A stretch of DNA of 64,000 nt from Paenibacillus xylanilyticus (GCF_009664365.1 NZ_CP044310.1:1189001-1253000), one strand, 5' to 3'; shown: positions 16,790 through 26,508, counted from the first letter of the stretch. Translations and numbers: made by a program. The notes: generated from the sequence alone by a model not told the origin.

Positions 16790-18433
16790 ATGCACGGGAT
16801 TTCATGGAGAAAACGTTCAAGTCAGGCAGGGCTTAGTCTTTTACTATTGTGTGCAGTTGGACTCGCAGGATGTACGCAAGGTGCTTCATCGGTTCAGGAG
16901 AGTCAGGCACTTGCAGCTTCTCACCCGAGGGATGAGCTGGTGCTTGCGGTAGGCACAGAGCCGGAAGGCGGGTTTGATCCGACAACGGGCTGGGGGCAGT
17001 ATGGTTCGCCGCTTTTTCAGAGTACTCTGCTAAAAAGGGATGCTAAGCTGCAACTGGTCAATGACCTGGCAACAGATTATTCCGTTAGTGAAGACGGGCT
17101 CACATGGACCGTTTCGCTGCGGGATGACGTGAAGTTTTCGGATGGTGAACCGCTGACGGCGGAAGATGTAAAGTTCACATTTGAAACAGCGGCCAGCAGC
17201 GGATCGGTGATTGATTTGACAAATATGGCCAAAGTGCAGGCCCCCGATTCAACAACGGTCGTCTTTACATTGAAGTCTCCGCAGTCCACGTTTATCAGTA
17301 TTCTGACTACACTTGGAATTGTGCCTGAACATGCCTATGGCTCCGATTATGCTGAGCATCCTGTCGGCTCCGGCCCGTACAAGCTGGTGCAGTGGGATAA
17401 GGGACAACAGGCCATTGTGGAAGCAAACGAGCAATACTACGGTCAAAAGTCTGCATTCCGCAAACTGACATTTCTCTATCTGGACGAGGATGCAGCCTTC
17501 GCGGCAGCCCAAGCGGGTTCAGTCGACATTGCAGCCATTCCCGCCGCTTTCAGCAAGCAGCAGGTAAGCGGCATGACGCTGGAATCGGTCAAAACCGTGG
17601 ATAACCGGGGAATCATGTTCCCGATGCAGCCTGCGGGCGGTACTTCTGCTGACGGTTTCCCTGCTGGGAACGATGTGACGTCCGACCTTGCCATCCGCCA
17701 AGCGGTGAACGTAGCCATTGACCGTAATGCGTTGGTTGAAGGCGTGCTGGAGGGTCATGGTCGTCCTGCATACTCGGTCAGTGATGATCTGCCTTGGGGT
17801 AATCCGGACGCTGTATTTGCAGATGCGGATGTCCAAGAAGCGCAGCGGATACTGACGGCTGGCGGCTGGGCAGATACAGACGGTGATGGCGTGGTGGAGA
17901 AAAACGGCATGGATGCCGAGTTCAACCTGCTCTATTTTGCAGGAGATCTGACCAGACAATCCCTTGCCCTTGCTGCTGCGGATATGGCGGCCCAGGCTGG
18001 TATCAAAATCAATGTGGAAGGCAAGAGCCGTGAAGAGACGAAAAAGCAGGCTTACGCCAATGCCGTGTTATTCGGATGGGGAAGTCATGACCCGCTGGAA
18101 ACCTACAATCTGTACAGCAGCACGCACAAGGGGGAGGGATACTACAATGTGGGGCTGTATTCCAACCCGGCGGTGGATAGCTGGATGCAGCAGGCCCTCC
18201 AAGCTACGAGTGAAGAAGCAGCCCTTCCGTTCTGGCAGAAGGCAGAGTGGGACGGGAAGACGGGATTCAGCTATCAGGGCGACGCCCCTTGGGCATGGCT
18301 GGTCAATATTGATCACCTGTATCTGGTCAAGGATGGCCTGAACATTGGTGAACAACAGATTCACCCCCATGGACATGGCTGGCCGGTGACATCCAATCTG
18401 GAGGAATGGTCCTGGGATGACAACTCGAAGTAG
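16790..18433 (+). CDS. Nickel/peptide ABC importer, substrate-binding lipoprotein
   Basis: The lipobox LAGC places the lipid Cys at residue 28. The rest is an SBP_bac_5 (OppA/NikA) domain: LTWTVSLRDDVKFSDGEPLT and HPVGSGPYKLVQWDKGQ are family landmarks. A His-rich segment near the end (IHPHGHGWP) recalls the metal or metal-chelate contacts of NikA/CntA-type binders, so nickel or an opine-metal complex is a reasonable substrate guess; peptide remains possible. At 547 residues the length is normal. It heads a five-gene operon with two permeases and two ATPases. Confidence 0.88.
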   Translation: MHGISWRKRSSQAGLSLLLLCAVGLAGCTQGASSVQESQALAASHPRDELVLAVGTEPEGGFDPTTGWGQYGSPLFQSTLLKRDAKLQLVNDLATDYSVSEDGLTWTVSLRDDVKFSDGEPLTAEDVKFTFETAASSGSVIDLTNMAKVQAPDSTTVVFTLKSPQSTFISILTTLGIVPEHAYGSDYAEHPVGSGPYKLVQWDKGQQAIVEANEQYYGQKSAFRKLTFLYLDEDAAFAAAQAGSVDIAAIPAAFSKQQVSGMTLESVKTVDNRGIMFPMQPAGGTSADGFPAGNDVTSDLAIRQAVNVAIDRNALVEGVLEGHGRPAYSVSDDLPWGNPDAVFADADVQEAQRILTAGGWADTDGDGVVEKNGMDAEFNLLYFAGDLTRQSLALAAADMAAQAGIKINVEGKSREETKKQAYANAVLFGWGSHDPLETYNLYSSTHKGEGYYNVGLYSNPAVDSWMQQALQATSEEAALPFWQKAEWDGKTGFSYQGDAPWAWLVNIDHLYLVKDGLNIGEQQIHPHGHGWPVTSNLEEWSWDDNSK

Positions 18434-18475
18434 GCAATATAGTGCGAGTTCTGACCGACATTGAGGAGAGATGGT

Positions 18476-19471
18476 ATGACAGGCATTCTTGAATGGGGAA
18501 GGTATGTTGGGGTGAAGCTGCTGCGACTCCTATCACTGCTGGCAGGAGTCAGCGTGGTGGCTTTTATATTGATGCAGTTCTCGCCTGTGGACCCGATTGA
18601 GGCCTACATCGGGGGAGACATGATCAGAGTGAGCGCCGAGCAGCGAAGTCTGATTGAAGAGCGGTGGGGATTGAATGACCCGCCTGCCCAGCGTCTGTTC
18701 ACCTGGGGACAGGCATTACTCCAGGGTGATCTGGGAACGTCGATGATCTACAGACAGCCGGTTGCGGATATCATTCAGGAACGATTCCTGAATTCTGTCG
18801 CGCTTATGGCGGTGGCATGGATTTTATCCGGACTGATTGGCTTCAGTCTGGGTGTAGTCGCAGCAATGAAACGGGAATCCATGCTGGATCGCTTGATCTG
18901 CTGGTATTGCTATACGCTGGCTTCCACTCCGGTATTCTGGATTGCCTTGCTGCTGCTTATGGTGTTCGGCGTGTGGCTCGGCTGGCTTCCGGTTGGCTTG
19001 GGTGTTCCCGCAGGGATGGCAGCTGATCAGGTGACATGGACAGATCGAGCCATTCATATGGTTCTTCCTGCATTAACCCTGAGTCTGACCGGTGTGGCAG
19101 CCATTGCTCTGCATACCCGCCAGAAGCTGCTGGATGTGCTGGACTCGGACTATATACTCTTCGCCAGAGCTAGGGGCGAACGTGGCGTGCAGCTGTTCCG
19201 CAGGCATGGGTTCAGACATGTCGTGCTGCCTGCGTTAACGCTGCAGTTTGCTTCATTCAGTGAACTGTTTGGAGGGGCTGTTCTTGCAGAACAGGTATTT
19301 TCTTATCCGGGCCTGGGACAGGCCACCGTTCAGGCTGGACTGCGAGGGGATGTGCCGCTGCTGCTCGGACTTGTACTGTGCAGTACGATCTTTGTTTTTA
19401 CTGGCAATCTGCTGGCAGACATACTCTATCGGTTCATTGATCCGCGGATGAAGGAGGAACTGTTAACATGA
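18476..19471 (+). CDS. ABC importer permease 1 (NikB/DppB type)
   Basis: The 331-residue protein has six membrane segments. The N-terminal first helix and extracytoplasmic loop are typical of DppB/NikB, and the EAA loop is at about 220-245 (DYILFARARGERGVQLFRRH). GAGGAGA before the ATG at 18476 sets the start. Its last four bases overlap the next permease gene (ATGA), showing translational coupling. Confidence 0.9.
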   Translation: MTGILEWGRYVGVKLLRLLSLLAGVSVVAFILMQFSPVDPIEAYIGGDMIRVSAEQRSLIEERWGLNDPPAQRLFTWGQALLQGDLGTSMIYRQPVADIIQERFLNSVALMAVAWILSGLIGFSLGVVAAMKRESMLDRLICWYCYTLASTPVFWIALLLLMVFGVWLGWLPVGLGVPAGMAADQVTWTDRAIHMVLPALTLSLTGVAAIALHTRQKLLDVLDSDYILFARARGERGVQLFRRHGFRHVVLPALTLQFASFSELFGGAVLAEQVFSYPGLGQATVQAGLRGDVPLLLGLVLCSTIFVFTGNLLADILYRFIDPRMKEELLT

Positions 19472-20448
19472 AGCAGGAAATGGAGCAGTCCTCCAGACCC
19501 ATTCGTGCTGTGCCGCGGCTGCGATCGGGCGGATCTGAAGAAACGGAGAAGCGGAATTACGGTAAACGGTGGAGGCGTCAAGCCGAATTGTCTCCAGGCG
19601 TGTCTGGATTCGAGAAGCAGCGGAGCTATGCCAACCCGCGCAAACGGGCCTTGATCTGGGGGAGTCTGGCACTCGGCTGGGTTGTTATCGTATGGCTGGC
19701 AGGGTTCGTGCTCCCCGCAGAGTCCACGCTAACTTCGTTGAAAGAGCGGAATTTGGCCCCGTTATGGGCACATCCCTTCGGTACGGACTGGTTGGGACGG
19801 GACATGTTCATGCGTACGCTGAAGGGATTAACGACCAGCATTCAGGTTGGTTTGCTGGCTGCGTGCGGAGGAGGGATCGTGGCACTCGTGCTGGGATTGA
19901 TCGCTGCTTCAGGCAAGCTTGCCGACAGGTTGGTTTCATGGCTAATTGATCTGTTCCTGAGTGTACCTCATCTGGTGTCCCTCGTGATGCTGGCCTTTGT
20001 CTTCGGTGGAGGCCTGCCTGGTGTGGCTGCAGCCATCGCCCTGACGCACTGGCCGAATCTGGCCCGGATTGTTCGTGCGGAGATGATTCAGCTGAAGTCG
20101 GCAGATTATATTCATATTTCCCGCAGGCTGGGCCAATCCCGGTTCAGGATTGCTACACAGCACATGCTTCCTCACTTGGTACCACAGTTGTTCGTGGGTA
20201 CATTGCTGATCTTCCCTCATGCCATTTTGCATGAGGCTGCAATTACGTTTCTGGGGCTCGGGCTGTCGCCTCAGCAGCCGGCCATTGGGATTATTTTGTC
20301 AGAGTCGATGAGATATCTGTCCGCAGGCATGTGGTGGCTTGCTTTTTTCCCAGGGCTGGCGCTGTTATTGGTCGTTCGTGCCTTTGATGTGCTCGGGAAC
20401 AGTTTTAAAGTGTTGACAGGGACAGGTAGTTCAAGGGAGGGAGGATAA
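19468..20448 (+). CDS. ABC importer permease 2 (NikC/DppC type)
   Basis: The 326-residue protein has an unusually long basic and polar N-terminal tail (about 55 residues) before the first membrane helix. The DppC/NikC core follows: PFGTDWLGRDMFMRTLKG, then the EAA loop (DYIHISRRLGQSRFRI) and FLGLGLSPQQPAIGIIL. It pairs with the upstream permease to form the channel. The next gene starts two bases after the stop. Confidence 0.9.
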   Translation: MKQEMEQSSRPIRAVPRLRSGGSEETEKRNYGKRWRRQAELSPGVSGFEKQRSYANPRKRALIWGSLALGWVVIVWLAGFVLPAESTLTSLKERNLAPLWAHPFGTDWLGRDMFMRTLKGLTTSIQVGLLAACGGGIVALVLGLIAASGKLADRLVSWLIDLFLSVPHLVSLVMLAFVFGGGLPGVAAAIALTHWPNLARIVRAEMIQLKSADYIHISRRLGQSRFRIATQHMLPHLVPQLFVGTLLIFPHAILHEAAITFLGLGLSPQQPAIGIILSESMRYLSAGMWWLAFFPGLALLLVVRAFDVLGNSFKVLTGTGSSREGG

Positions 20449-20450
20449 CG

Positions 20451-21404
20451 ATGGCTCTTCTTGAAGTAAAAGGGGTCTCCGTTTCATTCAGACGAGCTCG
20501 TGGCTGGTTTGCATATGAAGAGAGCGAGGTCATTCAGGATCTGGATCTGACCGTAAACGAAGGCGAGATTGTAGCTGTCGTAGGGGCAAGCGGATCTGGC
20601 AAAAGCGTGCTGGCACAAGCAATCATGGGCATCCTTCCTGCCAGTGCCAGGCTTGAGGGACAGATCTGTTATGCTGAGGAGCCGCTGACGAGAGAGCAGC
20701 AGCTTCGTCTGCGCGGAGATGAACTGGTGTACATTCCCCAATCCGTTACTCACCTGGACCCGCTGCTCAAGGTAGGGAAGCAGGTTCAGCCAGTTCACCG
20801 AAAGCCGGGTGAGCGCCGGGTATCTACCAGGTTACAGATGCATAAGGCAGAGAGAGAACTTACAGATCGCTATCAATTGCCCAAGGGAACCAGCAAGAAG
20901 TATCCATATGAGCTCTCCGGAGGCATGGCTCGGCGGGTACTCATGGCAACGGCGACTTCCGGTGAGCCCAAGCTGATTATTGCCGATGAGCCGACACCGG
21001 GAATCCATCCCGAAGTGCTGGCAGATACGATGAAACAATTCCGGGAAATGGCTGACCGGGGGGCAGGCATCCTGTGGATTACCCATGACATAGCTTCGGC
21101 ACTGACCGCAGCAGATCATATCGCTGTATTCTATGCCGGTTCCTGTGTGGAGATCGCACAGGTCAAGGATTTTACGGACACAGGAGATGGATTGAGACAT
21201 CCTTATACACGTGCACTGTGGAATGCTTTGCCGCAAAATGGTTTCCAGCCCATCCCGGGCTCTCAGCCGCTGGCGAATCAGCGGAAGGGAAGCGGTTGTC
21301 CGTTTGCACCCCGCTGTACTGCTGCGACATCTGCATGTACAGATCAACATCCTGAATTGAGGACGCTGCGAGGCGGAGAAGTGAGGTGTATTCATGCCAC
21401 TTGA
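20451..21404 (+). CDS. ABC importer ATPase 1 (NikD/DppD type)
   Basis: It has Walker A GASGSGKS at about residues 46-53, signature LSGGM, Walker B LIIADEPT and the H-loop His (WITHD). The C-terminal CPFAPRC...C motif is the oligopeptide-type extension found in this ATPase subfamily. The ADEPTPGIHPE stretch replaces the usual DVT with GIH, a mild departure. It overlaps the second ATPase gene by 11 bases. Confidence 0.9.
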   Translation: MALLEVKGVSVSFRRARGWFAYEESEVIQDLDLTVNEGEIVAVVGASGSGKSVLAQAIMGILPASARLEGQICYAEEPLTREQQLRLRGDELVYIPQSVTHLDPLLKVGKQVQPVHRKPGERRVSTRLQMHKAERELTDRYQLPKGTSKKYPYELSGGMARRVLMATATSGEPKLIIADEPTPGIHPEVLADTMKQFREMADRGAGILWITHDIASALTAADHIAVFYAGSCVEIAQVKDFTDTGDGLRHPYTRALWNALPQNGFQPIPGSQPLANQRKGSGCPFAPRCTAATSACTDQHPELRTLRGGEVRCIHAT

Positions 21405-22002
21405 AGCACGGAATGCCGGTTATGGATACGACAAGAACCATTGGTTATTTCGGGATATGAACCTGAAGCTGGAGCAGGGAGAAGTTGTGGGATTGTGGGG
21501 ACCCAGTGGATCTGGCAAAACAAGCCTGGGACGCATCCTGGCAGGGTATGCAGAACCTATGGCAGGAGAAGTGCTGATGGACGGGAAGCCGCTTCCACGA
21601 GCTGGAGTCTGTCCGGTTCAACTTGTATTTCAGCACCCGGAAAAAGCAGTCAACCCACGCTGGCGAATGCGCCGTGTGCTACATGAAGCCGAGATGGCCG
21701 AGCATCCCGTTCTGAATGCTCTCGGCATTCAGCCTGAATGGCTGGATCGCAGACCGGATGAATTGTCTGGTGGAGAGCTGCAGCGCTTCTGCGTGGCCCG
21801 CGCACTGGGCAAGGAAACGCGTTACCTGATTGCGGATGAGATGACAACGATGCTGGATGCCATCACGCAAGCCCAGATCTGGCATACTGTAATGGCAACG
21901 GCGCGACAGCGTAATTTGGGGCTGCTTGTGATCAGTCATGACCTGGACCTGCTAAACAGACTCTGTGACCGAATCATGCCCATGCCTGTATCTGAGCTGT
22001 AA
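21394..22002 (+). CDS. ABC importer ATPase 2 (NikE/DppF type, short)
   Basis: Walker A GPSGSGKT, signature LSGGELQRFCVARAL and Walker B YLIADEMT are present. At 202 residues it lacks the C-terminal oligopeptide-type extension, like NikE. The Glu-Met in ADEM replaces the common DEP/DEA. It should form the heterodimeric motor with the upstream ATPase. A strong terminator follows. Confidence 0.9.
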   Translation: MPLEARNAGYGYDKNHWLFRDMNLKLEQGEVVGLWGPSGSGKTSLGRILAGYAEPMAGEVLMDGKPLPRAGVCPVQLVFQHPEKAVNPRWRMRRVLHEAEMAEHPVLNALGIQPEWLDRRPDELSGGELQRFCVARALGKETRYLIADEMTTMLDAITQAQIWHTVMATARQRNLGLLVISHDLDLLNRLCDRIMPMPVSEL

Positions 22003-22010
22003 TGATAAGA

Positions 22011-22056
22011 AAAGCCATCTTCCTTCGACTTGATCGAGGAAGATGGCTTATTTTAT
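22011..22056. terminator. Bidirectional terminator
   Basis: AAGCCATCTTCCT and AGGAAGATGGCTT form a 13-bp stem followed by ATTTTAT. It ends the importer operon and the convergent lyase gene. Confidence 0.85.
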
Positions 22057-22061
22057 AGGCA

Positions 22062-23255
22062 CTAGTTTTGTTTGTTCAATTGATTCACCATCAGGGATAA
22101 TCTGCGCATCGCTTCTTCAACCGTGGACCGTGGACAGGCGACATTCATCCGCATGTATCCCGTGCCTTCCGATCCGAAGACGGTGCCGTCATTGAGGGCG
22201 AGACCTGCTTCGTTCAGGAGCAGCCGTACAAGCTCTTCCTGGGGAACACCCAGCTTGCTGAAGTCCATCCAGAGCAGATAGGTCGCTTCCGGCAAATCAA
22301 TGCCAACATCAGGCATGTGCTTCGCCGCATACTCCTGAACGTATTCCATGTTCCCCCGAATATAGGCAAGGCAGTCGTCCAGCCATTGTTCGGCTCCGTT
22401 GTATGCAGCCTCGGCTGCAATGGCGCCCAGTGTGCTGATACTGGCGAGGCCCATCGTTTTGACGCCCTGGGCAAAGGATGCACGCAAGGAGGCATTCGGA
22501 ATGATGATATTCGAGGTGCATAGACCGGGAATATTGAATGTTTTGCTTGGTGCCGTGCAGATGATGCTCAGGTCGGCAATGGCCTCCGAAACCTGGGACA
22601 GCGGAGTATGCGTGCCGCGTTGGTGCACAAGATCGGCATGAATTTCATCCGACACCACAAGTACATTATATTGCACGCACAGGGCAGCAAGGCCTTCAAG
22701 CTCCTCGCGAGACCATACACGTCCAACAGGATTATGAGGGCTGCAAAGGATAAGCATCTTCACCCGGCCTGTCTGCAGGCAGGATTCCAGATGTTCCAGA
22801 TCCATGGTGTAATGCCCGTCTTCGAGACGGAGGGGATTCGTCATCAATTCTCTGCCCTGGCCACGTACCACTTCATAGAAGGGGGCATAGACTGGAGTTT
22901 GAATCGCAACAGCATCACCCGGTGCCGTAAAACGTTGAACGGCAATGCTTAGGGCTGGAACGATTCCAGGTGTAAACACAACCCAATCATCGTTGATCTT
23001 CCAGTTGTGGCGTCGTTCCATCCATCCTCTCAGGGCTTCGTGATATGCATCCGTGCGCACGGTATAACCGAAAATGCCATGTTCCATCCGTGTCTGCAAT
23101 GCCTCAATAACAGATGGTGGTGCAGCAAAATCCATATCCGCCACCCACATAGGCAGTGCATCGGCCACGCCAAAGATTTCCTCAAGTGCGTCCCATTTCT
23201 CCGAACCGGTAGAGAGACGATTAATCGGCTCATCAAATGTGTTTTTTTTCATCAT
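22062..23255 (-). CDS. patB: PatB/MalY-type PLP-dependent C-S lyase
   Basis: The 397-residue protein is a fold-type I aminotransferase-like enzyme. LPMWVADMDF near the N-terminus is the PatB/MalY signature. CSPHNPVGRVW, SDEIHADL (Asp203) and the PLP lysine K238 in APSKTFNIPG complete the site. Such enzymes cleave cystathionine or cysteine S-conjugates to homocysteine or a thiol, pyruvate and ammonia. AAGGGGG before the ATG at 23255 sets the start; the frame extends 36 bases further without a site. It is transcribed alone. Confidence 0.9.
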   Translation of the reverse strand: MMKKNTFDEPINRLSTGSEKWDALEEIFGVADALPMWVADMDFAAPPSVIEALQTRMEHGIFGYTVRTDAYHEALRGWMERRHNWKINDDWVVFTPGIVPALSIAVQRFTAPGDAVAIQTPVYAPFYEVVRGQGRELMTNPLRLEDGHYTMDLEHLESCLQTGRVKMLILCSPHNPVGRVWSREELEGLAALCVQYNVLVVSDEIHADLVHQRGTHTPLSQVSEAIADLSIICTAPSKTFNIPGLCTSNIIIPNASLRASFAQGVKTMGLASISTLGAIAAEAAYNGAEQWLDDCLAYIRGNMEYVQEYAAKHMPDVGIDLPEATYLLWMDFSKLGVPQEELVRLLLNEAGLALNDGTVFGSEGTGYMRMNVACPRSTVEEAMRRLSLMVNQLNKQN

Positions 23256-23301
23256 TAGGTTCCCCCTTCTAATCCGTTCATTCGACCACAATCGACAGAT
23301 A

Positions 23302-23330
23302 ATTATCTAATAAATTCGTTATTTTCGCAA
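23302..23330 (-). promoter_or_regulatory. Promoter of the C-S lyase gene
   Basis: On the minus strand TTGCGA (23330-23325) and GATAAT (23307-23302) are separated by exactly 17 bases, about 50 bases before the start codon. Confidence 0.5.
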
Positions 23331-23498
23331 CTTTTTGACCTGCTTCCAAACCCCTTACGGTATGGTCCAAATTCCTTGGGTTTATTCAACTGAGCATGTA
23401 CTTCAATGGGGATCTATGTAGTCTGTCTTCTGATCTCTTTCAACTCTAACTCTTGCAACTAAACCTGCTGTTTGGCTAAAACGTTTAGTTCAACAAAT

Positions 23499-23553
23499 AA
23501 AAAAACCATCGCAGCGCCATCTTCCCGATGACTTCCTTCCTGCGATGGTTGTA
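23499..23553 (-). terminator. Terminator of the S9 peptidase gene
   Basis: CCATCGCAG / CTGCGATGG arms enclose a 25-base loop. On the minus strand the stem is followed by a run of T. Confidence 0.75.
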
Positions 23554-23586
23554 TCTCTACTTGGCTTGTCCCATGGAAAAAAATAA

Positions 23587-25584
23587 TTACAAGTGCTCGT
23601 TGAACCATCCGGCTATGTGCTCAAGACGTCTCACTCTCAGATGCGGGTGACCGCCTCTGGAAAGTTCATGATTAGCCCCAGGGAAACGAACGAGACGGGT
23701 CGTTTGTCTGCGGCGCTTCAGGGCAATGTACAATTGCTCAGCTTGTTCAATCGGACACCGAAGGTCCTGTTCACCATGCAGGATCAGCAGAGGTGTTTTT
23801 ACATTCCCTACATAAGCCAGAGGGGAGTGCTTCCATAACAGTTCCGTATCCTCCCACGCGTTGCCGCCAATCTGATCTTCGGTGAAAAAATATCCGATGT
23901 CGCTGACACCGTAAAAAGAGAGCCAGTTAGAGATGGACCGCTGCGTGACGGCTGCCTTGAACCGGTCAGTATGTCCAACAATCCAGTTGGTCATGAAGCC
24001 CCCATAGCTGCCTCCGGTAACGCCCAAGCGGGTTTCATCAATAAACTCATAGGTGGACAAGGCATAATCAACGGTCTCCATAAGGTCGCGGTAATCGCCA
24101 CCGCCGTAGTCACCACGACAGGCATTCACGAACTGCTGCCCATAACCCAATCCACCACGCGGGTTGGTATAGACGACTGCGTAGCCCTGCGCAGCAAGCA
24201 TCTGGAATTCATGCATAAAGGTAAAGCCATACATCATGTGAGGACCGCCGTGAATCTCAAGAATGGTTGGGATTTTGACACCGTCTACCATGCCGATTGG
24301 TTTCATGATCCATCCCTGCAGCTGAAGCCCATCCGAGGTATCAAACCAGAACATTTCCGGTACACTGAGCCGGATCTCTCCTTCCAGCTGGGGATTACTG
24401 CGAGTCAGCTGGATGGACTCGGCTCCGTGATCATCCGGATGGGGATACCAAAAGAGGTCTCCTGGGCTTTGCGTGTCGGCAGCAGCTGCTACAATGTCAC
24501 CATTCTCCAGTTCTGCAAACTGATAAAACTCTTTCTCCGCAGGCAGTATATACTCCGCTTGACTGCCATCCAGTGCAACACGTGCGATTCGAACGCTGCC
24601 ATGAACGGTAGCCAGACAGAGAATGGAAGAGCCGTCCCTAGTGAATAATGGCCCCGTTGTTGTCAGGTGGGCACGCATATCTCCAACGATACTATGATTC
24701 ATCTGTACGTCCCAGTCACGGGTCAGGCACAGAGGCTGACCGCCCGAGATCGGAAGTGTATAGAGCTTCACCAGAGTAGCATTTCCGTACGAGCGGTCAC
24801 TGGCAAGCAGGGCGAGGGATTGTCCATCCGGTGCATATGTCAATCGGCTGAAGGTGAGCCCTTCCGGAGTCAGCTGCGTTATGTCAGACCCATCTGGATT
24901 TGCGCGGTACACATGGTTGGTCAGTGCAAAATCGTTATGCTCCTCGCCTGCTTCCGGCAGCTGGGCAATCCAGGCAATGGACGTTCCGTCAGGTGACCAT
25001 GCATAATCACCGACGTCGAAATGACCGGAGGTAACGGGAGTGGCTTCACCGCCGTCAACCGAGATGTGGAAGAGGTGAGAGCGTCTGCCATTCCACAATC
25101 CTCCGCCGTCGGATTTCATGCGAATTCGGTCAACAACAAGTTCTTGCGGCAGTTTGTTGTCTGTATTGGATTCTTCTTCTGCTTCACTGTGCATATCAAC
25201 AGAGGATTTCACAAGTAATGTCTGGCCATCCGGAGACCAGATGAGGGAACTTGCTCCATGCTTCAACTGGCTGACTTGTCGTGCTTCTCCGCCATCTGCG
25301 GCGATGATCCAGACTTGTGTTTTTCCCTCATGCTCCCGTAAAAAGGCAAGCTGTGACCCGTCCGGCGACCAGGAGGGCGAGTGATCCTTGTCACCGGAGG
25401 TAAATCCTCTGTCCTTCTGACTCTTCAGATGCAGGAGTCTCAGGTGAGAAGAGTAACCGTCCCGGTTGTCATTTGTCTTCCGACTTACATATACCAGCTG
25501 TTCGCCTCCAGGAGACGGGGTTGGATCGTTCACCCATGTAATCTGATAGAGATCTTCCGATGTGATGCCACGCAGACTGTTCAT
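23587..25584 (-). CDS. S9-family acylaminoacyl/oligopeptidase
   Basis: The 665-residue protein has an N-terminal beta-propeller with repeated SPDG motifs (HSPSWSPDGSQLAF, LIWSPDGQTL, YAWSPDGTSI) and a C-terminal alpha/beta hydrolase. The catalytic triad is visible: S526 in GGSYGGF, D607 in GEQDLRCP, H639 in GANHELSR. These fit acylaminoacyl-peptidase or prolyl-oligopeptidase relatives that trim small peptides in the cytoplasm. GGGAGG upstream marks the ATG at 25584. No signal peptide is present. Confidence 0.92.
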   Translation of the reverse strand: MNSLRGITSEDLYQITWVNDPTPSPGGEQLVYVSRKTNDNRDGYSSHLRLLHLKSQKDRGFTSGDKDHSPSWSPDGSQLAFLREHEGKTQVWIIAADGGEARQVSQLKHGASSLIWSPDGQTLLVKSSVDMHSEAEEESNTDNKLPQELVVDRIRMKSDGGGLWNGRRSHLFHISVDGGEATPVTSGHFDVGDYAWSPDGTSIAWIAQLPEAGEEHNDFALTNHVYRANPDGSDITQLTPEGLTFSRLTYAPDGQSLALLASDRSYGNATLVKLYTLPISGGQPLCLTRDWDVQMNHSIVGDMRAHLTTTGPLFTRDGSSILCLATVHGSVRIARVALDGSQAEYILPAEKEFYQFAELENGDIVAAAADTQSPGDLFWYPHPDDHGAESIQLTRSNPQLEGEIRLSVPEMFWFDTSDGLQLQGWIMKPIGMVDGVKIPTILEIHGGPHMMYGFTFMHEFQMLAAQGYAVVYTNPRGGLGYGQQFVNACRGDYGGGDYRDLMETVDYALSTYEFIDETRLGVTGGSYGGFMTNWIVGHTDRFKAAVTQRSISNWLSFYGVSDIGYFFTEDQIGGNAWEDTELLWKHSPLAYVGNVKTPLLILHGEQDLRCPIEQAEQLYIALKRRRQTTRLVRFPGANHELSRGGHPHLRVRRLEHIAGWFNEHL

Positions 25585-25667
25585 TGATTATCCTCCCACC
25601 TTGATTTCGGTAATGTAATTTCCTAACCTTTCCATTTATATTAAAGGAAAGCAGTGGGGAGGACAAC

Positions 25668-25763
25668 ATGCTTCTGCACGAATGGAGATCGTTGCTTGGC
25701 TTATATCTTAACCAGGAGGAATTGCTGAATGTATGGCGAATCCTAATGGTGGAATTGTCATGA
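25668..25763 (+). CDS. Possible 31-residue microprotein
   Basis: GGGGAGGA at 25656-25663 precedes an ATG at 25668 that opens 31 codons ending in TGA. The product (start MLLHEWRSLLGLYLN) is Leu-rich and could form one amphipathic helix. It sits in the 327-base gap between two genes, opposite the S9 gene's promoter region. No promoter of its own is evident, so expression is uncertain. The rest of the gap, apart from the next gene's ribosome binding site, shows nothing. Confidence 0.3.
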   Translation: MLLHEWRSLLGLYLNQEELLNVWRILMVELS

Positions 25764-25911
25764 ACACGATGGATCAGGGCTGGATTTTCCTGTTTGAAGT
25801 TGGTTTGTTTTGGTTAATAACCTATGTGTTTTTTGTCTGTTAACGTTTCTAATCTGATATAGAAGATATAAGCATTGCCTATTTCGTTCAAATTAAAGGA
25901 GGAGCACGAGA

Positions 25912-26472
25912 TTGTCGACATCCTATGAACAACAGCATGTGGAATATCCGAGCCGTAAACGAATGGGATGGCTTGCGGCCGGAGCTGCACTTTTTGTGGC
26001 CGCCGGATTTTTTTTGATGTTCAGCGATTCTTCTGATACAGGGGATTCTGTAATTTCCGCGGTTGTAGGCCTGGTTTCCGTCCTGTTTTTTGGACTCTGT
26101 CTTGCATACAGCTTGGTGAAGATGATCAAGAAGGAACCTTCATTTGTCGTCAATGAGCAAGGATTCGTGGATGCCTCCTCGTATACCTCGGGAGGCTTCA
26201 TTCCTTGGAAAGATGTAGAGAACATTTTCATGTATGAGTTAATGGGGCAGTCGATGATCGGTGTTAAACTCAAGGATGAGCAAGCCTTCCTGGATCGTCA
26301 GACCGGTGTGAAGCGCAAGCTGATGACCGTGAATACACAGATGGTAGATGCTACGGTGAGTATAGCCCAGAGCAGTCTGTCGTTGCCGCTGGAACAGCTG
26401 TATATCATGATGGTGGGACGATGGAAGCGTGCGAGTGAAATATACAAGCCAGGCCAGCACGACAAACTATGA
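25912..26472 (+). CDS. STM3941-like membrane protein
   Basis: Two membrane helices (about residues 20-37 and 45-68) are followed by a beta domain typical of the STM3941 family (SFVVNEQGFVDASS, then GFIPWKDVENIFM). The start is TTG at 25912, supported by AGGAGG nine bases upstream. The function of the family is unknown. The aldo/keto reductase gene starts 36 bases downstream, so the two may be co-transcribed. Confidence 0.7.
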   Translation: MSTSYEQQHVEYPSRKRMGWLAAGAALFVAAGFFLMFSDSSDTGDSVISAVVGLVSVLFFGLCLAYSLVKMIKKEPSFVVNEQGFVDASSYTSGGFIPWKDVENIFMYELMGQSMIGVKLKDEQAFLDRQTGVKRKLMTVNTQMVDATVSIAQSSLSLPLEQLYIMMVGRWKRASEIYKPGQHDKL

Positions 26473-26508
26473 TTTCAAAATACCTCATAAGAATAGGAGG
26501 AATGCAAA

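Noticed and set aside
16562..16795. 77-codon minus-strand frame before the importer operon
   Set aside because: It spans a clear plus-strand promoter and the start of the binding-protein gene and has no ribosome binding site.
23971..24648. 225-codon plus-strand frame
   Set aside because: Antisense to the S9 peptidase with complete catalytic triad; no start signals or domain.
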